A stretch of 64,000 nucleotides of DNA from contig BSBM01000877.1 of assembly GCA_027924585.1 (NCBI GenBank), forward strand, positions 1,526,501 to 1,590,500, read 5' to 3'. The stretch comes from Larix kaempferi (taxonomy: Eukaryota > Streptophyta > Pinopsida > Pinales > Pinaceae). This document shows, in pieces, positions 61,435 to 64,000 of the stretch. A program made the translations under genes and the position numbers. A model generated the notes under the pieces. That model was not told the origin of the DNA and ran no database searches. It saw only the letters and a list, made by a program, of their open reading frames with translations. The stretch's first letter is position 1; the number at the start of each line of letters is the position of its first letter.

Positions 61435-64000
61435 TGTAATACCCCCATTTTGACCCTTCGGATGTATTGGCTTGTAATGTAAACATTGTATATATGTGAT
61501 GTATGATTCCTGGCATGGAGCTCAAGGCCAAGGCCTCGCTAGTGAATGCTCAACTGTAAGAGGCAAGTATTTGATATTGTGTTATCCATGTGCTATTAAG
61601 CCATGGAAATTGTAAAAATGATGTAAACAAATCTCATGCAATAAAAAATACCAAGGGGTTGGCTATGGATGCAACTAAATGAGGGGGATATGTGTATCCA
61701 CTAGGGAGAGGTGAGGGGGTTGTGGGGATTGAACCCTAGGCTGCCATATGTCACCTTGAGAACCCACCTTTGATTGCCCTTGTTTCCATTTATTTCTGTT
61801 GTAAGGAAGTGGTTGAAGGAATCATCTCATGAGAGTGATGGAGGATGGGTAGTCTTGAAATTCGTATGGCAGGGTATGGGCTCGGTTTGCTTGACCCATA
61901 AGTCACCCTACCTCATGGGTGGACATTCTCCCTCATCCCCATTCCATGGTTGGTCATTCGAGCTTTAGTTTTCATGGAGGGCGCATGCCCAGCAGTGAGG
62001 AGAACTAGAAATCGTGATTCTGAGTTAAGCTGCGTTTAGAAGTGCCAAGATCGCTCATAAATCTCCGTGGAAAGTGAAATCCGTTGGGGGATCCATATAC
62101 CCGAACCTTGGGGTGATTTCGAGAGTGTTGGATGCCCAAGAATCCATAGAGAAACCCGGATTTGATAGTCAGAAATCCAGTTGCAGGGCAGAGCCTTCGG
62201 CCGCAACGCTGAGGAGTTCCAAGAGTGGATCGCAGTGGGAAAGAGACCAGGGGGTTCAGACTTCATGGTAGAGCCAGTGAAGGATCATTTATCCTTGGTT
62301 TAGCAATCGGAACCAACTCTACCTTCCCAGGTCAGCACTAAGGGAAGGGGCACCCGAGGGACTGTGCAGCAAAGAAGGGGACCTTACTTAGGCTGAGGGT
62401 GGAAGTGATGGGGGTCCCTAACTGTCTGGAGCCAATTGGATATGCATGTAGCTCTGTGGTTGAGCTCATTAGCTTAGGAAACTCCTTCCATGTCTCCCCA
62501 CTTGCTTGATAGAGCCAGTTGTGTGCTGGAAGACCTTGAATGATTGTGCCTAAGGCTGTGAGTGAGCATGTTAGTTCCTCGTTAGTGGATACACAGCCCC
62601 AGCTTGGGGGTGGTCTCTAAGTGCTGAAAGAATACAGGTTGGGAAGAGACCTATGGTTGGGTTGGAATGTTGCAGTCCATAGCCAGTTGCTTGGAGATTT
62701 CAATAAAAGGATAAGTGTTCTCAGTGATTTATATCATGTTCATTATGTGTTTATTGAGTATGCATATGCATCTATTTGTTTTTATTTAGATGAATTTGTT
62801 CATTGATGAATAGGGCTAAGTGTTGTAAAGGCCAGAATGCTTAGAATGTTTAGTCATGGATTTGGGGGAGAAATAGACACCCCCTGTTGTGTTCATGCTC
62901 CCTCTGTTGGTCAGATGAAGGGAAGGGCCATGACAGAGTAGTATAAGAGCCCCTTACAGAGTGGTAAAGAGGCCTTTATGAATTCTGCGGCCACATTTTG
63001 GATTGGAAGAAGGACAGGATCAGAGTCCTCGGGTGTGGTCAAGGATCATGTAGTTGCATAGGGATTTCTGAGAGATTTCCAACGGTACCAAGTTTACCAA
63101 AAATGGACTTAGGATGAGGAATTTATCAGCTTGAGAAGTTGGCAGTAACAAGGGTGTGGCCGACTTCCGACTTTCCGAACCCACAGTGCAGACTGCAGAT
63201 TGTGGAAGTCAGAGGCGTGATTTCTTCAGAGTTGCACATTGTGGTTCTGACTTCCCAACTTTGGCAAGGTGGATTGCGGATTGTGGAAGTTGGAGGAGTA
63301 ATTGCCCGAAGCTGTGAATTTGGAGTTCCGACTTCCGACTCCCACATCGCGGATTGCGGATTGCAGAAGTCAAAGGAGTAATTTTCCCGAAATTGTGAAC
63401 TTGAGTTCCGACTTCCGACTCCCGCAAGGTGGATTGCGGACTGAGGAATTCTGAGGAGTAATTTTCCCAGGGTTGTGAATTTGGAGTTCTGACTTCCGAC
63501 TCTCGCATCGCGGATTGTGGATTGCAGAAGTCGGAGGTGTGATTCGGCGAAGCAAAGAATTTGGGGCTTTGAATTCCGACTACCTCATGACGGACTATAG
63601 ATTGCAGAAGTCAGAGGCGTGACTTTCCGAAGTTGTGAATTTGGGGTTTTGACTTCTGACTCCCGCATCGCGGATTGCGTATTGCAGAAGTCGGAGGCAT
63701 GATTCTACGAAGCTAATATTTTTGGGTTCCGACTTCCGACTCCTGCATCGTGGATTGCGGAAGTCGGAGACATGTTTCTTCGAAGTTGTGAATTGGTGTT
63801 CCAAATTTTCGACTCCCGCATTGTGGATTGCAGATTGTGGATTGATTTCTTTGAAATTGTGTGTTGGGATTTTCGAACCTGACTTGCGGCTTGCGGATTG
63901 CAGGCTGAAGTTGTTGTAGCTGTGTAAAAGTGTAAAGTTTTTTTAAAAAAATAGCAGGTTGTTTTTAAGGAGCTCCCCCATCACCTCTAAAGGGAATCGA
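61435..64000 (+). repeat. Start of a long LTR, running off the window
   Basis: Begins TGTAATACCCCCATTTTGACC after a purine-rich stretch, the hallmark start of a plant Ty3/gypsy LTR; the TR-GAG LTR begins similarly (TGTAATGTCCCC). No matching CA end or primer-binding site appears before 64000, so either the LTR is over 2.5 kb or the end is beyond the window. It carries a tandem array near its right part. No protein domain was found. Confidence 0.5.
63140..63910 (+). repeat. Tandem array of about 80-bp units
   Basis: Nine or ten units with gacttccgactcccgcatcg, cggattgcggattgcagaag and tcggaggagtaattttcccg. Phase markers (gacttcc) fall at about 63164, 63248, 63330, 63410, 63491, 63571, 63651 and 63731, a period near 80-84. 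Each unit contains an internal inverted pair (gacttccgac and gcagaagtcgg). Confidence 0.88.

Noticed and set aside
63140-63910. CRISPR-like repeat array
   Set aside because: Units are contiguous and about 80 bp with no unique spacers, in a plant genome; it is an ordinary tandem array.

Overview
This is nuclear DNA from a vascular plant. Protein-coding information is split into short GT-AG exons, and the recognisable fragments are plant or general eukaryotic families: an RMR-type RING-H2 protein, a kinesin-14 motor, NAR2/NRT3, VPS4, IST1 and a plant ARM-repeat protein. Most of the window is transposable-element sequence. Long introns, many decayed elements and large Ty3/gypsy elements suggest a large genome such as a gymnosperm's, but this is inference and the species cannot be named from the sequence.

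Layout. 1-6.1 kb: a complete non-autonomous LTR element (minus orientation, LTRs about 1.73-1.75 kb, 5-bp target duplication, iMet-type primer site) encoding only a Gag-like zinc-knuckle ORF. 6.1-10.4 kb: low-complexity DNA with an RPA-like remnant and part of an RMR-type RING-H2 gene whose second RING exon is tandemly duplicated. 10.4-13.1 kb: two copies of a tRNA-headed foldback element, the 3' end of a chromovirus, and a nearly perfect 97-98-bp-arm hairpin. 14.2-21.2 kb: a minus-strand kinesin-14 pseudogene carrying a NAR2 pseudogene between 128-bp direct repeats, plus a VPS4 MIT fragment.

23.3-39.8 kb: a Tat-lineage Ty3/gypsy element of about 16.5 kb. Its internal region holds a leader with GC-rich repeats, a nested retroposed cDNA with its own 15-bp target duplication, gag and pol in one frame interrupted by stops, a downstream second RNase H with a candidate splice acceptor, several tandem arrays, and an antisense two-exon plant-mobile-domain gene. 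The LTRs differ at only about ten positions besides a short indel, so insertion is recent.

39.8-53.4 kb: exons of an unrecognised coiled-coil protein, two more foldback elements, and exons of an ARM-repeat-like gene, all coding on the minus strand. 53.4-59.3 kb: a full-length L1-type LINE with 13-bp target duplications, inserted next to or inside an IST1-like exon. 61.4-64 kb: the start of another LTR containing an array of about 80-bp repeats that runs nearly to the window edge.

How the parts relate. The retroelements explain most of the open frames. Host genes appear as isolated exons, mostly on the minus strand, several with nonsense codons or frameshifts. The features with most novelty are the antisense spliced PMD gene and second RNase H of the Tat element, the tRNA-headed foldback family, the long hairpin near 12.9 kb, the duplicated RING exon, and the NAR2 insertion bounded by long direct repeats.
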